DNA of 64,000 nucleotides, taken from Chitinophaga dinghuensis. GTDB lineage: Bacteria; Bacteroidota; Bacteroidia; Chitinophagales; Chitinophagaceae. Shown here piece after piece: positions 15,483-24,208 of the stretch. How positions within the stretch are numbered: position 1 is the first letter of the stretch; each line of letters starts with the position of its first letter. The notes beneath the pieces are model-generated. The model made no database searches. It was given only the letters and a program-made list of their open reading frames with translations, and was not told the DNA's origin. The translations under genes were made by a program, and so were the position numbers. The stretch spans positions 186,001 through 250,000 of the forward strand of contig NZ_QLMA01000008.1 in NCBI RefSeq assembly GCF_003259435.1. Direction: 5' to 3'.

Positions 15483-16388
15483 ATGGCCATCCCCAACAAA
15501 TTTAAAGGGCGTAATATGCAAGTACAAAAAGGAAAAAAGGAGCGCTTACAGCAGGACGAGTTGGGAGTAATGATTCGTTCAAACGAGCATCCTTATATTT
15601 CAGCCGATCATCAAGCAAAACTACTGCAACCCCGCAGACTAGCTTCCTATTTTATTGTATTAATTGAGCATGGTTCGATTACATACAACATAGATTCGCA
15701 AAACTTTCCACTGACAGACGGGCACTTACTTTTTGCAATGCCCAATCAAATACTTATCCCTCCCGCCAAAGCAGACCACCTTAAATACTTCAAGTTGCTG
15801 TTTGATGAAAACACACTAGCATTGCTGCCACAGCCATTCCCTTTTTTGGTCAACCCTTTGAATGCACAAACGATAGTACTTGAAAGCGCTGCAAAGGAGA
15901 GAGTAATAACAGTTTTTGGGATATTAAACCAGATATTATATGCTGATAAGTATGAGACCGATACAGAAATAATATTAGCTTATTTGCATTCATTACTATC
16001 AGAGTTAAACAGTGCTTATTTCAAAAACAATGCATCTCCCCATATTTTAAACAGCAACCTTTCAAAGTTTATAGCGTTCAAATTAGCCGTAGAAACTCAT
16101 CTGACAGAGCAACCCTCTATCAATGCTATTGCAGAGAAACTGGCTTTATCTACGAACAGTTTATATCGTATTGTAAAAGAATATACGGGAACATCGCCCA
16201 AAGATTATTTTATTCACCGATTGATGGCGGAAGCTCAGCGGAGATTACGATATTCTAATACTTCCGTCAAAGAACTGGCTTATGAATTAGGTTTTAATGA
16301 CCCCGATTATTTTTCTAGGCTATTCAAAAAAAGTACGGGAAAAAGCGCCAGTGAATTTCTGCCCAAGCAAGATTTGTCGGGGAAATAA
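15483..16388 (+). CDS. AraC-family transcription regulator
   Basis: 301 residues (an internal ATG at 15516 is an alternative start). The N-terminal half is a cupin-like sensing region of the kind that starts with a beta-rich ligand-binding fold. The C-terminal 100 residues contain the two helix-turn-helix units of the family: SINAIAEKLALSTNSLYRIV, followed by SVKELAYELGFNDPDYFSRLFKK and the PxxF-like ending. It lies 65 nt upstream of an SDR gene in the same direction, the common layout for a regulator and its target oxidoreductase. Confidence 0.9.
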   Translation: MAIPNKFKGRNMQVQKGKKERLQQDELGVMIRSNEHPYISADHQAKLLQPRRLASYFIVLIEHGSITYNIDSQNFPLTDGHLLFAMPNQILIPPAKADHLKYFKLLFDENTLALLPQPFPFLVNPLNAQTIVLESAAKERVITVFGILNQILYADKYETDTEIILAYLHSLLSELNSAYFKNNASPHILNSNLSKFIAFKLAVETHLTEQPSINAIAEKLALSTNSLYRIVKEYTGTSPKDYFIHRLMAEAQRRLRYSNTSVKELAYELGFNDPDYFSRLFKKSTGKSASEFLPKQDLSGK

Positions 16389-16423
16389 AGTGAATTGTCC
16401 ATTCCCCTTATCTTTTGGCCCTC

Positions 16424-16431
16424 TACTTTTG
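16424..16431 (+). promoter_or_regulatory. Candidate -7 box of the SDR gene
   Basis: TACTTTTG, exact TAnnTTTG match, 22 nt before the ATG at 16454. A TTG at 16395-16397 is 26 nt further up, slightly too far. The AraC protein upstream may act here. Confidence 0.4.
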
Positions 16432-16453
16432 TCTTATTAAATTCACACCAGCA

Positions 16454-17191
16454 ATGAAATATGCATTAGTAACAGGCGCCAATAAAAGCATTGGTTTCGA
16501 AGTTGTGCAGCAGCTTGCTCAAAAAGGAATCCACGTATTCCTCGGCAGTCGTAATTTAGCAAATGGCATGGAGGCTATTCGTCAGCTAAAAGCGAAAGGG
16601 TTAAACAACGTTGAAGTTATTCAGCTGGATACCACAGATGACGCATCCGTAATAAATGCGCGGAGAGAAATAGGCAACAAAACAAAAGTATTAGATATAC
16701 TTATAAATAATGCGGGTATTTATGGCGGCTATCCACAATCAGCACTGGACGCATCAATTGATCAGTTTAAAGCAGCCTATGAGGTAAATATTTACGGCGT
16801 TGTGCGAGTTACACAAGCATTTATTGATTTATTAAAAAAATCATCAGCGCCCCGCATTGTGAATGTAAGTTCGAGTCAAGGTTCCATTACGCTGCACAGC
16901 GACCCCACCTATAAATATTATGACTATAAAGGCGCCGTATATCTATCTTCAAAATCGGCCTTAAATATGTATACAGTTGTTTTGGCCTATGAACTAAAAA
17001 ATACAAACTTCAAAATAAATGCAGTTTGCCCGGGATACACCAAAACTGATTTCAACGGGCATCGTGGTACGGGAACGCTGGAAGATGCCGGCAAACGGAT
17101 TATAAAGTATGCTTTAATTGATAATGATGGCCCTACAGGGAAATTTTTTAGTGAGGAAAATAATCCTGTAACCGGAGAAATACCCTGGTGA
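16454..17191 (+). CDS. Short-chain dehydrogenase/reductase (SDR)
   Basis: 245 residues from the ATG at 16454; the 13 residues before it in the open frame lie upstream of the Rossmann start and overlap the likely promoter. The cofactor motif TGANKSIG (6-13) marks NADP-type classical SDRs. NNAGIYGG, the catalytic serine in NVSSSQGS and the Tyr-x-x-x-Lys in VYLSSKSA are all present, so an active reductase is expected. It resembles plant-type and bacterial carbonyl reductases, substrate unknown. It is probably controlled by the AraC regulator just upstream. Confidence 0.9.
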   Translation: MKYALVTGANKSIGFEVVQQLAQKGIHVFLGSRNLANGMEAIRQLKAKGLNNVEVIQLDTTDDASVINARREIGNKTKVLDILINNAGIYGGYPQSALDASIDQFKAAYEVNIYGVVRVTQAFIDLLKKSSAPRIVNVSSSQGSITLHSDPTYKYYDYKGAVYLSSKSALNMYTVVLAYELKNTNFKINAVCPGYTKTDFNGHRGTGTLEDAGKRIIKYALIDNDGPTGKFFSEENNPVTGEIPW

Positions 17192-17226
17192 ATTGTTCAT
17201 CAGGGTGCTTCCCTACTCTTTTAGGC

Positions 17227-18069
17227 TTACCCCAGTGCGCCTAGTTGTCGTAAATATTCTTTACCATCCATATTCCCGATCGTGAATTCATATTCCAATA
17301 GCTTACTCTTCTCTGTCTTAGTATAAGGCCGTTCATAGATCGCAGACAATATTTTGTCTTCATCCGTTACAGGGTCGAAAATATGTTTTAAGTCACGATA
17401 CGCGTTATAATATCTAACGCCCAGTATCCTTTGGGACATGGCATTGAAATGGATACCATCAGGATTTGCAGTAAGTCCTTGCGCAGTCACAAAGTAGCTA
17501 TTGGAGTGGGAGTTGGCAAAGTGCACCAATGCATCGTTAACCAAAGGATAGGCGGTAAAATACTGGCCAAATAGTCCGTTCGATAAGTAGTCGCCTAAAG
17601 CGCCTACGATAAGTGGCACTTCCTGGATATTTAATTCTTGACGTAGTGTACGGATAATCACAGCCAGTTTTTCAGAATAGTCTTTTGCCTGCTCCGGAGA
17701 GCAGTCGTTTTCTCCCTGATGCCATAAGATCCCTTTGATGACGCTTGTTCGCTGGGCGAGTCTGGCTTGAGAAAGGGTATTTTCAAAGAGAGCACCACCA
17801 ACCGCCCAGTCATCCAGGCTACTACCTCCTTCAGCGCACGGAATCAGGCCAATCTCATCCTGCGCATGATCCAGCCTCCATAAAGCGGCAAATGAGGCAG
17901 CCAACCCTACGCCTGAACTAGGTCGATCAAAGTGGATAGGTTCGGTCATCATTTGCCATAATCCATTTCTCTGCATTTTAATATGCTCATCAATGATCAA
18001 CGGAACATCTTTCGCATAACCACGACCGGCCATATTGGACTGCCCGATCATTAAAAAGGAATGTATCAT
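17227..18069 (-). CDS. SASA-type carbohydrate acetylesterase (SGNH fold)
   Basis: 280 residues. The nucleophile block is IGQSNMAGRG with Ser11, followed by the oxyanion glycine in EGGSSLDDW, the WHQGENDC block, and Asp/His in NPDGIHF. These are the conserved parts of the sialate O-acetylesterase / CE6 group, which remove acetyl groups from sugars or xylan. No signal peptide is seen, so the enzyme would work inside the cell on imported or internal substrates. It stands alone, convergent with the SDR gene. Confidence 0.85.
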   Translation of the reverse strand: MIHSFLMIGQSNMAGRGYAKDVPLIIDEHIKMQRNGLWQMMTEPIHFDRPSSGVGLAASFAALWRLDHAQDEIGLIPCAEGGSSLDDWAVGGALFENTLSQARLAQRTSVIKGILWHQGENDCSPEQAKDYSEKLAVIIRTLRQELNIQEVPLIVGALGDYLSNGLFGQYFTAYPLVNDALVHFANSHSNSYFVTAQGLTANPDGIHFNAMSQRILGVRYYNAYRDLKHIFDPVTDEDKILSAIYERPYTKTEKSKLLEYEFTIGNMDGKEYLRQLGALG

Positions 18070-18272
18070 ATCTATGCTTTTTACGGAAGGAAATAGCTTT
18101 CTTCTAACTTGAAAAGTAGAGATTTTTTGTTAATATGTCAAGTTTATAAGAGAATCAATTGCGTCGCGACTCACGCAAATGTTTATGACAGAAATTATTG
18201 TTAAATTGACTTTTATTAAGTAAACTATAAGCCCTGTCTAAATCATCTACATTAACAGAAGAAACTATTGCT

Positions 18273-19016
18273 ATGAATAAATTTAAAACAGCTGCTATAC
18301 AAATACTTACCGAAAGCAAAAAACCACTTCATTATAAGGAGATAGCTAAACTTGCATTAGAGAAAGGGATATTAGAGACAGAAGGCGCGACCCCGGATGC
18401 CAGCATGAATGCTCAAATAATAACGGATATAAACAAAAAAGGTGAAGGGTCAGATTTTATCAAAACAGCTCCATCTACTTATAGCTTAAATCCCCATAAG
18501 AAGGTACTAGAACCTCAAAGGCAAAAGAAAGTACTAGAGCTGGAAGCAGTAGAGGAAGAAAAAATCAATTTAGAAACGGGCTTTATTGGCAAGGCTGGTG
18601 AGCATTTGGTTTGTTCCGAGCTGTTATTTAGAGGGTATAATGCAAGCATCATGAGCGTAGATTCTGGTATGGATATTATCGCTACAAAGAATAACAAGCT
18701 TTTCTCCATTCAAGTAAAAACCGCCAATGCAAATGCATTTGATACCTATAATTTTGATGTAAGGAAAGTATCTTTTGAAAAAGATTATGCCGGTAATACT
18801 TTTTATGTATTCATTCTTAAAGGAAAAGCACAGACTCAATTCTTAATTATTCCTTTGCATGAGATGGAAAAGAAAGTAGCTGAAAAGGGAATTATTTATA
18901 TACAGAGCTATAAAAGATATCGGGTCAAAATTGATGTTAGAAATGAAAAAGTCTATCTGGGCAACAGAAACCATGAAATGAACTATTATCTAAACAATTG
19001 GGAGATTATTAAATAA
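18273..19016 (+). CDS. HARE-HTH domain fused to PD-(D/E)XK nuclease-like domain
   Basis: 247 residues. Residues 1-75 look like the HARE-HTH winged helix (FKTAAIQILTESKKPLHYKEIAKLA, then a segment ending TAPSTYSLNP), the fold of RNA polymerase delta and of several DNA-modification-linked proteins. After a charged linker comes a restriction-endonuclease-like domain from about 100: Glu110 in GKAGEHLV, Asp134 in SGMDIIA and Gln147-Val-Lys149 in SIQVKT, the layout of PD-(D/E)XK nucleases. Such pairings have been proposed to cut or sense modified DNA. No methyltransferase is beside it, so a type-IV-like role is possible but only inferred. Confidence 0.7.
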   Translation: MNKFKTAAIQILTESKKPLHYKEIAKLALEKGILETEGATPDASMNAQIITDINKKGEGSDFIKTAPSTYSLNPHKKVLEPQRQKKVLELEAVEEEKINLETGFIGKAGEHLVCSELLFRGYNASIMSVDSGMDIIATKNNKLFSIQVKTANANAFDTYNFDVRKVSFEKDYAGNTFYVFILKGKAQTQFLIIPLHEMEKKVAEKGIIYIQSYKRYRVKIDVRNEKVYLGNRNHEMNYYLNNWEIIK

Positions 19017-19019
19017 TAT

Positions 19020-19045
19020 CTCCTTCAAGAAGAAAAGGAGTTTTC
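19020..19045 (+). terminator. Terminator of the HARE-HTH nuclease gene
   Basis: CTCCTT at 19020-19025 pairs with AAGGAG at 19035-19040, followed by TTTT, 3 nt after the stop codon. Confidence 0.6.
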
Positions 19046-19450
19046 AGTGATTCGCGTTTGCAAATGTACTTCGTATAGCTTGAAACCAGTTCCCGGATAA
19101 GATAAGAGGAAAGACGCGGTCAGCAGCAGCTTCTTTTTTGTATCTGTAAGGTTCGTTTTGTATGATTTACCTTTTAATAGTAAAAACAAAAAAGCCGCTT
19201 AAATCACAGGATTTAAACGGCTTTAATAACCTTTGATATTTATATTGTGATCCCGTTGGTAGTAGCACATATCTTCGTAATATCTTGTAGAATGGGTGTT
19301 TGATAGTGGTGAGCGTTTATTGCTAACCGTGACACTGACCTGAAAATTGTTTGTTCAGTTTTGTCAGAATCAAGTGATAAACAATATCAGCTTTTTTTCT
19401 ATTTTTATATCTTGACATGAGTTTTCACCTCTGTACTTAATAGAAAAAAA
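19046..19450. other. Gene-free stretch with dispersed hairpin
   Basis: About 400 bp without a convincing gene. It contains the dispersed hairpin at 19191-19224 and, just after it, a short stretch (about 19243-19257) like the 3' end of the tRNA-Lys gene at 27312-27385 in the same orientation. Nothing else recognised. Confidence 0.5.
19191..19224. repeat. Dispersed terminator-like hairpin, copy 1
   Basis: 15-bp inverted repeat with one mismatch around loop ACAG; arms read AAAGCCGCTTAAATC and its complement. Very similar hairpins lie at 21773-21806 and 57705-57735. Flanked by A-rich and T-containing sequence, so it can work as an intrinsic terminator. Confidence 0.7.
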
Positions 19451-20695
19451 ATGCGCCTTTTAAACATAAAACTATTCGTTTTTGCAGGGATCTTAACATT
19501 TCTTTTTCAAATATCATCTTCCTCCCTTTATGCACAAAGGACAATTGACCAGTTAAATGCAAACCTCCAAGCTATGTATAAAAGTTATAAATTGCCTGGT
19601 TTCAGCATTGCCATAGTAAACAAAGGTAAAGTTATATATGAAAACGGGTACGGTTATGCAGATATAAAAGCCAGAAAGCCATTTACTCCTACTACTATTC
19701 AAAACATTGGCTCTATAAGTAAAACTTTCGTTGCAGTAGCTTTAATGAAGGCGATAGAACATGGGTATTTTACTTTGGAAACGAACATCAATGATATATT
19801 ACCTTTCAAGGTATCAAACCCATATTTTCCTAATGATTCCATTAAGATCAAACATCTTGTAACTCATACATCCGGAATAGTAGACAGAAATGAAATCTAC
19901 TATAAATCATATATTTGGGACACCAAAAATATATCTATTCTTAAAGAACTGCTCCCTTCATCCATCTATAGTATAATGTCCACAGGAGCTGATGTGGATA
20001 CTACATTGAAAGACTTTATGTATTCATATCTCAATTCAGATGGAAAGTTTTTCACAAAAGAAAACTTTTATGATAGCAGGCCCGGGGAAAGATCCGAATA
20101 TAGCAATATTGCTTCAGCCCTTGCAGCTTACTTAATTGAATGCAAATCAGGTAAGTCTTTTAGTGAGTATTCAGAACTATTCATATTAACCCCATTAAAG
20201 ATGTTCAAATCAGGATGGTTTTTAAAGTCCATTGATCTATCCCAACACACCAAACTTTATGCTGAAAATATGGAAGTCTTCCCTTTATATCAGCTCGTGA
20301 CTTATCCTGATGGTGGACTTAGAACTTCAGTGGATGATTTAAGTAAGTATGTAATTGAGATGATAAAAGGATTTAATGGGAAATCTGATATTTTATCTCA
20401 GAAATTCTATGTAGAAATGTTCACACCTCAACTTTTTGTGACTACCCCCCCAAAGAATATTAACCTTAACAAGAGAAATAAAGGTATTTTTTGGAACTTA
20501 TATCCAACTGGTTATATCGGGCATGATGGAGATGATCCAGGAATTAGTACTTGTCTACGCTTCAATCCCAAAACTAAAACCGGATATGTATTCTTAACTA
20601 ACATAATGGCAACTAACGAGGTTCTATCTGGAGAGATCAAATCTATTGAAAAAGTATTAGAAGATTTCTGCGACAGCATCAGGAGCCAAAATTAG
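19451..20695 (+). CDS. Exported serine hydrolase, class C beta-lactamase family
   Basis: 414 residues with an N-terminal signal peptide (hydrophobic about 6-25, probable cut near LYAQ). The nucleophile motif is Ser88-I-S-Lys91 in IGSISKTF. The Tyr-x-Asn motif is EYSNIAS, and a GHDGDDPG stretch takes the place of the third active-site motif. THTSGI is also typical. Proteins of this family include esterases, D-peptidases and beta-lactamases; the sequence alone does not tell which. Acts in the periplasm or on the surface. The downstream broken esterase begins 1 nt after its stop and was probably co-transcribed. Confidence 0.88.
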   Translation: MRLLNIKLFVFAGILTFLFQISSSSLYAQRTIDQLNANLQAMYKSYKLPGFSIAIVNKGKVIYENGYGYADIKARKPFTPTTIQNIGSISKTFVAVALMKAIEHGYFTLETNINDILPFKVSNPYFPNDSIKIKHLVTHTSGIVDRNEIYYKSYIWDTKNISILKELLPSSIYSIMSTGADVDTTLKDFMYSYLNSDGKFFTKENFYDSRPGERSEYSNIASALAAYLIECKSGKSFSEYSELFILTPLKMFKSGWFLKSIDLSQHTKLYAENMEVFPLYQLVTYPDGGLRTSVDDLSKYVIEMIKGFNGKSDILSQKFYVEMFTPQLFVTTPPKNINLNKRNKGIFWNLYPTGYIGHDGDDPGISTCLRFNPKTKTGYVFLTNIMATNEVLSGEIKSIEKVLEDFCDSIRSQN

Positions 20696-20696
20696 T

Positions 20697-21684
20697 ATGT
20701 CGCAAGTACATTGCCCCGAAATTTCCAACTTACAACGCTATATTTTTTCGGGGGGAGGTCAGCATTTGGGAGTTATCATAGTTTCTGTTTGTTTTAGTTT
20801 GCTGATTCCACAAGGACTGGTAGCACAAACCGACCCGGTATTTCAACCCATATCACCTGATATCATCCAACTATCGTCCATGATGTTGGGGGAAAACCGT
20901 AAAGTGTATATCTACGTGCCGCCAGCAGATACCTTACTGCCCGATAAGCATTACCCGGTATTGTACTTACTGGATGGAGACAATCACTTTAGCCTGATAG
21001 CTCCTACTAACGCATCCGGATATGTTTGGTGCATATATAGCAATTCGTCCATCCTTCTGGTGGGATCAGGGATATTTGCTTCGGCTCGCTGATAAAAGTT
21101 TAAGAAATGACCATGTATTAAACAAAATGATCTTCTACAGTGATGTCAATGAAGGAATGTCGGACGACAAATCTACCTTCCATGCAGATCTGCTAAAATT
21201 CGACGCTTTGATTAACCAAAGGAAGATCGCGGGTTTGGACTATAAGTATGTTCATTATCCTGAAGATACACATATGACAGAACCGGTGAAAGCCTATTAT
21301 GATGCATTGCGATTTATTTTCAGACAATGGGATATACCTCAAACAGATCCGAAATTATTAAATGCGGCATTTATTAAAAGACATTATCAGCAACTATCTC
21401 AGCGGTATGGATATGCTATTACACCAACAGAAGCGAGCATTACCAATCTGGCAATGGATTTAATAGCTGACTATGGGGCCCTGTATAATGCGATAAGTTT
21501 ACTGGAAATGAATACTCAAAACTACCCCTCATCAGCAAATGCCTTCAGCCTGTTAGGCGATGCGTACCTGAGAAATGGCGATCGTTCAAAGGCAGTGGTT
21601 TGTTACAGGAAGGCGCTCGCATTAAACCCCAGGATTCAAAATGCAAAAGCAATGGAAGTCTTTATAAGCAGCTTCAATAAGTAG
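20697..21684 (+). pseudogene. Broken alpha/beta-hydrolase esterase (internal deletion and frameshift)
   Basis: Two reading frames together look like one exported esterase of the enterochelin-esterase/esterase D group. The first (20697-21092) carries the signal-peptide region and the first strands (RKVYIYVPPADTLLP..HYPVLYLLDGDNHF). The second picks up near 21018 with PDMFGAYIAIRPSFWWDQ, then the acid/histidine region (HYPEDTHMTEP) and a C-terminal TPR-like unit (NAFSLLGDAYLRNGDRSKA). The part between, which holds the catalytic serine elbow in this family, is missing, and the frames do not agree. The protein cannot be active. Confidence 0.8.
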
Positions 21685-21772
21685 ATAGTAAACAAATTTG
21701 GGAAGCTCGGAGGGTGTCGGCTTGCAACTGATTTGTCAGGAAGCCAAGTTATCTTTTTATCATAAAAACAGA

Positions 21773-21806
21773 AAAGCCGCATAAATCCAGTGATTTAAGC
21801 GGCTTT
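21773..21806. repeat. Dispersed terminator-like hairpin, copy 2
   Basis: Same arms as copy 1 (one mismatch), loop CAGT, preceded by an A-rich stretch and followed by TTTAATTTCC. It lies after the broken esterase and would end that transcript. Confidence 0.7.
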
Positions 21807-21830
21807 AATTTCCTTTAATGATTTAGTAAA

Positions 21831-21864
21831 AAACGGCTGACCAGAGAGAATTAGTCAGCCGTTT
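21831..21864. terminator. Bidirectional terminator
   Basis: AAACGGCTGAC (21831-21841) pairs perfectly with GTCAGCCGTTT (21854-21864), with T on the plus side and A-run (T on minus) on the other. It most likely ends the minus-strand lipoprotein gene at 21881. Confidence 0.75.
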
Positions 21865-21880
21865 TTATTTATCATAAAAT

Positions 21881-23641
21881 TTAGTTTTGTCTCAGGATTC
21901 TAAATGTTCCGGAAATAGGAACTTGTTCACTCGGCTTGCCTGATGCAGAATCGGCTGGTTGTACAGCAGTGCCACTGATGCTGCCAGAAATATACTGACC
22001 TGCATTGCCGGTTTGCGTAATGTTTACTTGTATGTTTGGTGAGTTGAGATACGTATTGGTATAAAGATAAAAACTAGTTGGAGTATAAGTACCAACAGCT
22101 ATATCACTAATTGTCCAACTCAGGCTTTCTCCCTGGGTTCTTCTGGTAACGAAAAATGTATTTGTCGTAGTGTCACCATATCCATTACGATACAAAAGCA
22201 ACGAGTCCGTAATGCTGTTGAAGCTGTAAGAGGTGCTTCCAACCGTTAGTGAAACGCTACCATATTGTACATTATCGCAAGCTTGTACATCTTGGGTAAC
22301 AACACCTGCAGTTACCTGTATGGTTGTAGTAGAAGCCTTGCTTGCATCTGTATCAACCGCAGTAATGGTCGCATCAGCGAGGTTAGTATTACAACGTATT
22401 ATCGTTGCCTGATAACTACCGTTTTGAAGCACTGCAGCATAGTTAACCCCTTCAATTTTGATGGCTACTGCCCCATTTTTAACAGGTGTATTATTGCAGG
22501 TAATCAGCTGGCCTTTTATGGTTAACGCCCCTGGGGTCGAAAAGGTAACAGCGATCTTACCAAGATCAGTATCTTTTGATAACGGATCTATTTTTTTGGT
22601 ATAAACAATTTCATTGCATTTATCTCTTAAGGTTAAAGTCAGCTGTTCATTAGCAGGAACACCACCTTTTACAGTCCCGGTCATATCAGTTGTTGCATAG
22701 CTGTTATTGCCGTCTGCACGGGTTAAGGTAACGCGCATATTACCTAAAGGTATCCCATTTGCATCCTGGAATGTTGCCTGAAATTGCACTAAAGGAAACT
22801 GTGCATCACAATTCCAGAAAGAGAAATGTTTCACTGTTCCAACATAACTATCTCCTGATTTAGTAGCTTTTCCTTCTTCTTTCCATAGACCATCAGCTTC
22901 ATCAAAATGCCATAATGGAATGGTTGATGGAGCAGAAGCTTGTAAACTCGCAGGGATCGTCATTTTGAAGTTAACATCCTGTTTACCATCGAGGTGGAGT
23001 TTTTCTCCATTTTCCCCCTGCAACTCCAATGCCATCATGCCATAGGACTTCAATCCTACTTCCTCGTTATTACTGTTTATCGCACGCAGGTCACCAGGAA
23101 GCTGGCTGGCAAAGTTAGCATCTTCCGGATTGATTGGCGCATAAATAAGACTGGCTTTACCGGCATAAGGCTGGTTATTGCCATCCAATACCTGGTTCGC
23201 AGTAAAAGTAAATTGTGCATTGGAGGCATTAATAGTGCCTCCTTTACTGGCATCGAAAGTGCCGGCAGCTTTTTTAGGGAGCAACTGTATTTGTACGAAT
23301 TGTGTTTTCCCTGTGCCGGTAACTTGAAAAGTTCTGAATCCATTAAAGTAGCCGGCTTTCTTAACGATAGCGACAGCGGCATACTCTCTCATATCAGCTT
23401 TGGGTATCTGGAAAGCGCCGTTCTGATCAGTAATAGCGGAGCTATTGCCACAGCTGACAGCCGCGCCGGATACCGGCCGATTCTTTTCGTCCAGCACGAT
23501 GCCCTGAACGCCCGCACTGATTTGTTTGCTAGAAATATTTGTTCCTGGCGTGATAGTATAGTCTGCAGGAATACTTTCTTTGTTGCATGCTGCAAAAATC
23601 AACAAACTACAAGCTACCGTAAGCTGAAAAAATTTGTTCAT
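21881..23641 (-). CDS. Large lipoprotein with carboxypeptidase-regulatory-like domain
   Basis: 586 residues from the ATG at 23641. The longer frame (to 23698) would start upstream of a good promoter box, and the shorter start gives a clean lipoprotein signal: MNKFFQLTVACSLLIFAAC with lipobox Cys19. From about residue 47 a CarboxypepD_reg-like beta domain is visible (VQGIVLDEKNRPVSGAAVSC..TDQNGAFQI). The rest is beta-rich, with a second similar repeat (FQDANGIPLGNMRVTLTRADG). No catalytic motif. Function unknown; probably surface-exposed or periplasmic face of the outer membrane. Confidence 0.8.
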   Translation of the reverse strand: MNKFFQLTVACSLLIFAACNKESIPADYTITPGTNISSKQISAGVQGIVLDEKNRPVSGAAVSCGNSSAITDQNGAFQIPKADMREYAAVAIVKKAGYFNGFRTFQVTGTGKTQFVQIQLLPKKAAGTFDASKGGTINASNAQFTFTANQVLDGNNQPYAGKASLIYAPINPEDANFASQLPGDLRAINSNNEEVGLKSYGMMALELQGENGEKLHLDGKQDVNFKMTIPASLQASAPSTIPLWHFDEADGLWKEEGKATKSGDSYVGTVKHFSFWNCDAQFPLVQFQATFQDANGIPLGNMRVTLTRADGNNSYATTDMTGTVKGGVPANEQLTLTLRDKCNEIVYTKKIDPLSKDTDLGKIAVTFSTPGALTIKGQLITCNNTPVKNGAVAIKIEGVNYAAVLQNGSYQATIIRCNTNLADATITAVDTDASKASTTTIQVTAGVVTQDVQACDNVQYGSVSLTVGSTSYSFNSITDSLLLYRNGYGDTTTNTFFVTRRTQGESLSWTISDIAVGTYTPTSFYLYTNTYLNSPNIQVNITQTGNAGQYISGSISGTAVQPADSASGKPSEQVPISGTFRILRQN

Positions 23642-23665
23642 AGGTATAAGGGGTATATTTTGGCG

Positions 23666-23673
23666 CAAAGATA
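23666..23673 (-). promoter_or_regulatory. Promoter of the lipoprotein gene
   Basis: Minus strand reads TATCTTTG (TAnnTTTG) 24 nt before the ATG at 23641. A TTTTG lies about 22 nt upstream of it (23696-23700 region), giving an almost complete Bacteroidota promoter. Confidence 0.5.
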
Positions 23674-23698
23674 TTCTCTTCTTATTGTAAATTATCAA

Positions 23699-24208
23699 AA
23701 AAAATAATCTGATAGAGGAACATCAGTTAATTACAAATAATCAGGCCGTCTCAACTTTTCGAGATAACCTGTCAGTTACATGCTGATTTTTTTATTCAAA
23801 AATCAGCTATTTTCTTCGCTGAAATTGCCGCCACCATTTTGATTCACATCCATGTTGTCCATATTTCTTTACATTTTGTCTCGGTTTGAACTTTGAATAC
23901 TGTTGCAGCACATCTGAACGGACGGCTTTGATATAATCGGTTACTGTTCTGGACACCGCTGCGTATTGGTGCAACAGGTCGAAGGCCTGGAATTATATCC
24001 ACCGCTGTTTATAAGAGAATATATTTGGCCAAATTCTCATGCTACAAAGTGGATATCAGATTATTACGTTTCGATAAGGGTATTAGGCCTATTGGAATAG
24101 AATGTGCTAAAGCCACTCTTCATGATTCTACCCAAGGCATTTACGGACCTGCAGTAAAATTCATTATTTTACAGCCTTTATCATCTTAACCCGAAAAATG
24201 TCGACCTA
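23699..24208. other. Gene-poor stretch with a possible gene remnant
   Basis: On the minus strand, a 57-codon open run ends with TAG at 23817-23819 and begins after an in-frame TAA near 23996. It contains AFDLLHQYAAVSRTV and KWWRQFQRR and looks protein-like, but it has no start codon and I do not recognise the family. It may be the C-terminal leftover of a deleted gene. Nothing else seen. Confidence 0.3.

Noticed and set aside
22994..23707. 237-codon plus-strand frame opposite the lipoprotein gene
   Set aside because: It is a mirror frame of a gene with a clear lipoprotein signal; composition (many Cys, Ile, Tyr) is typical of antisense frames.
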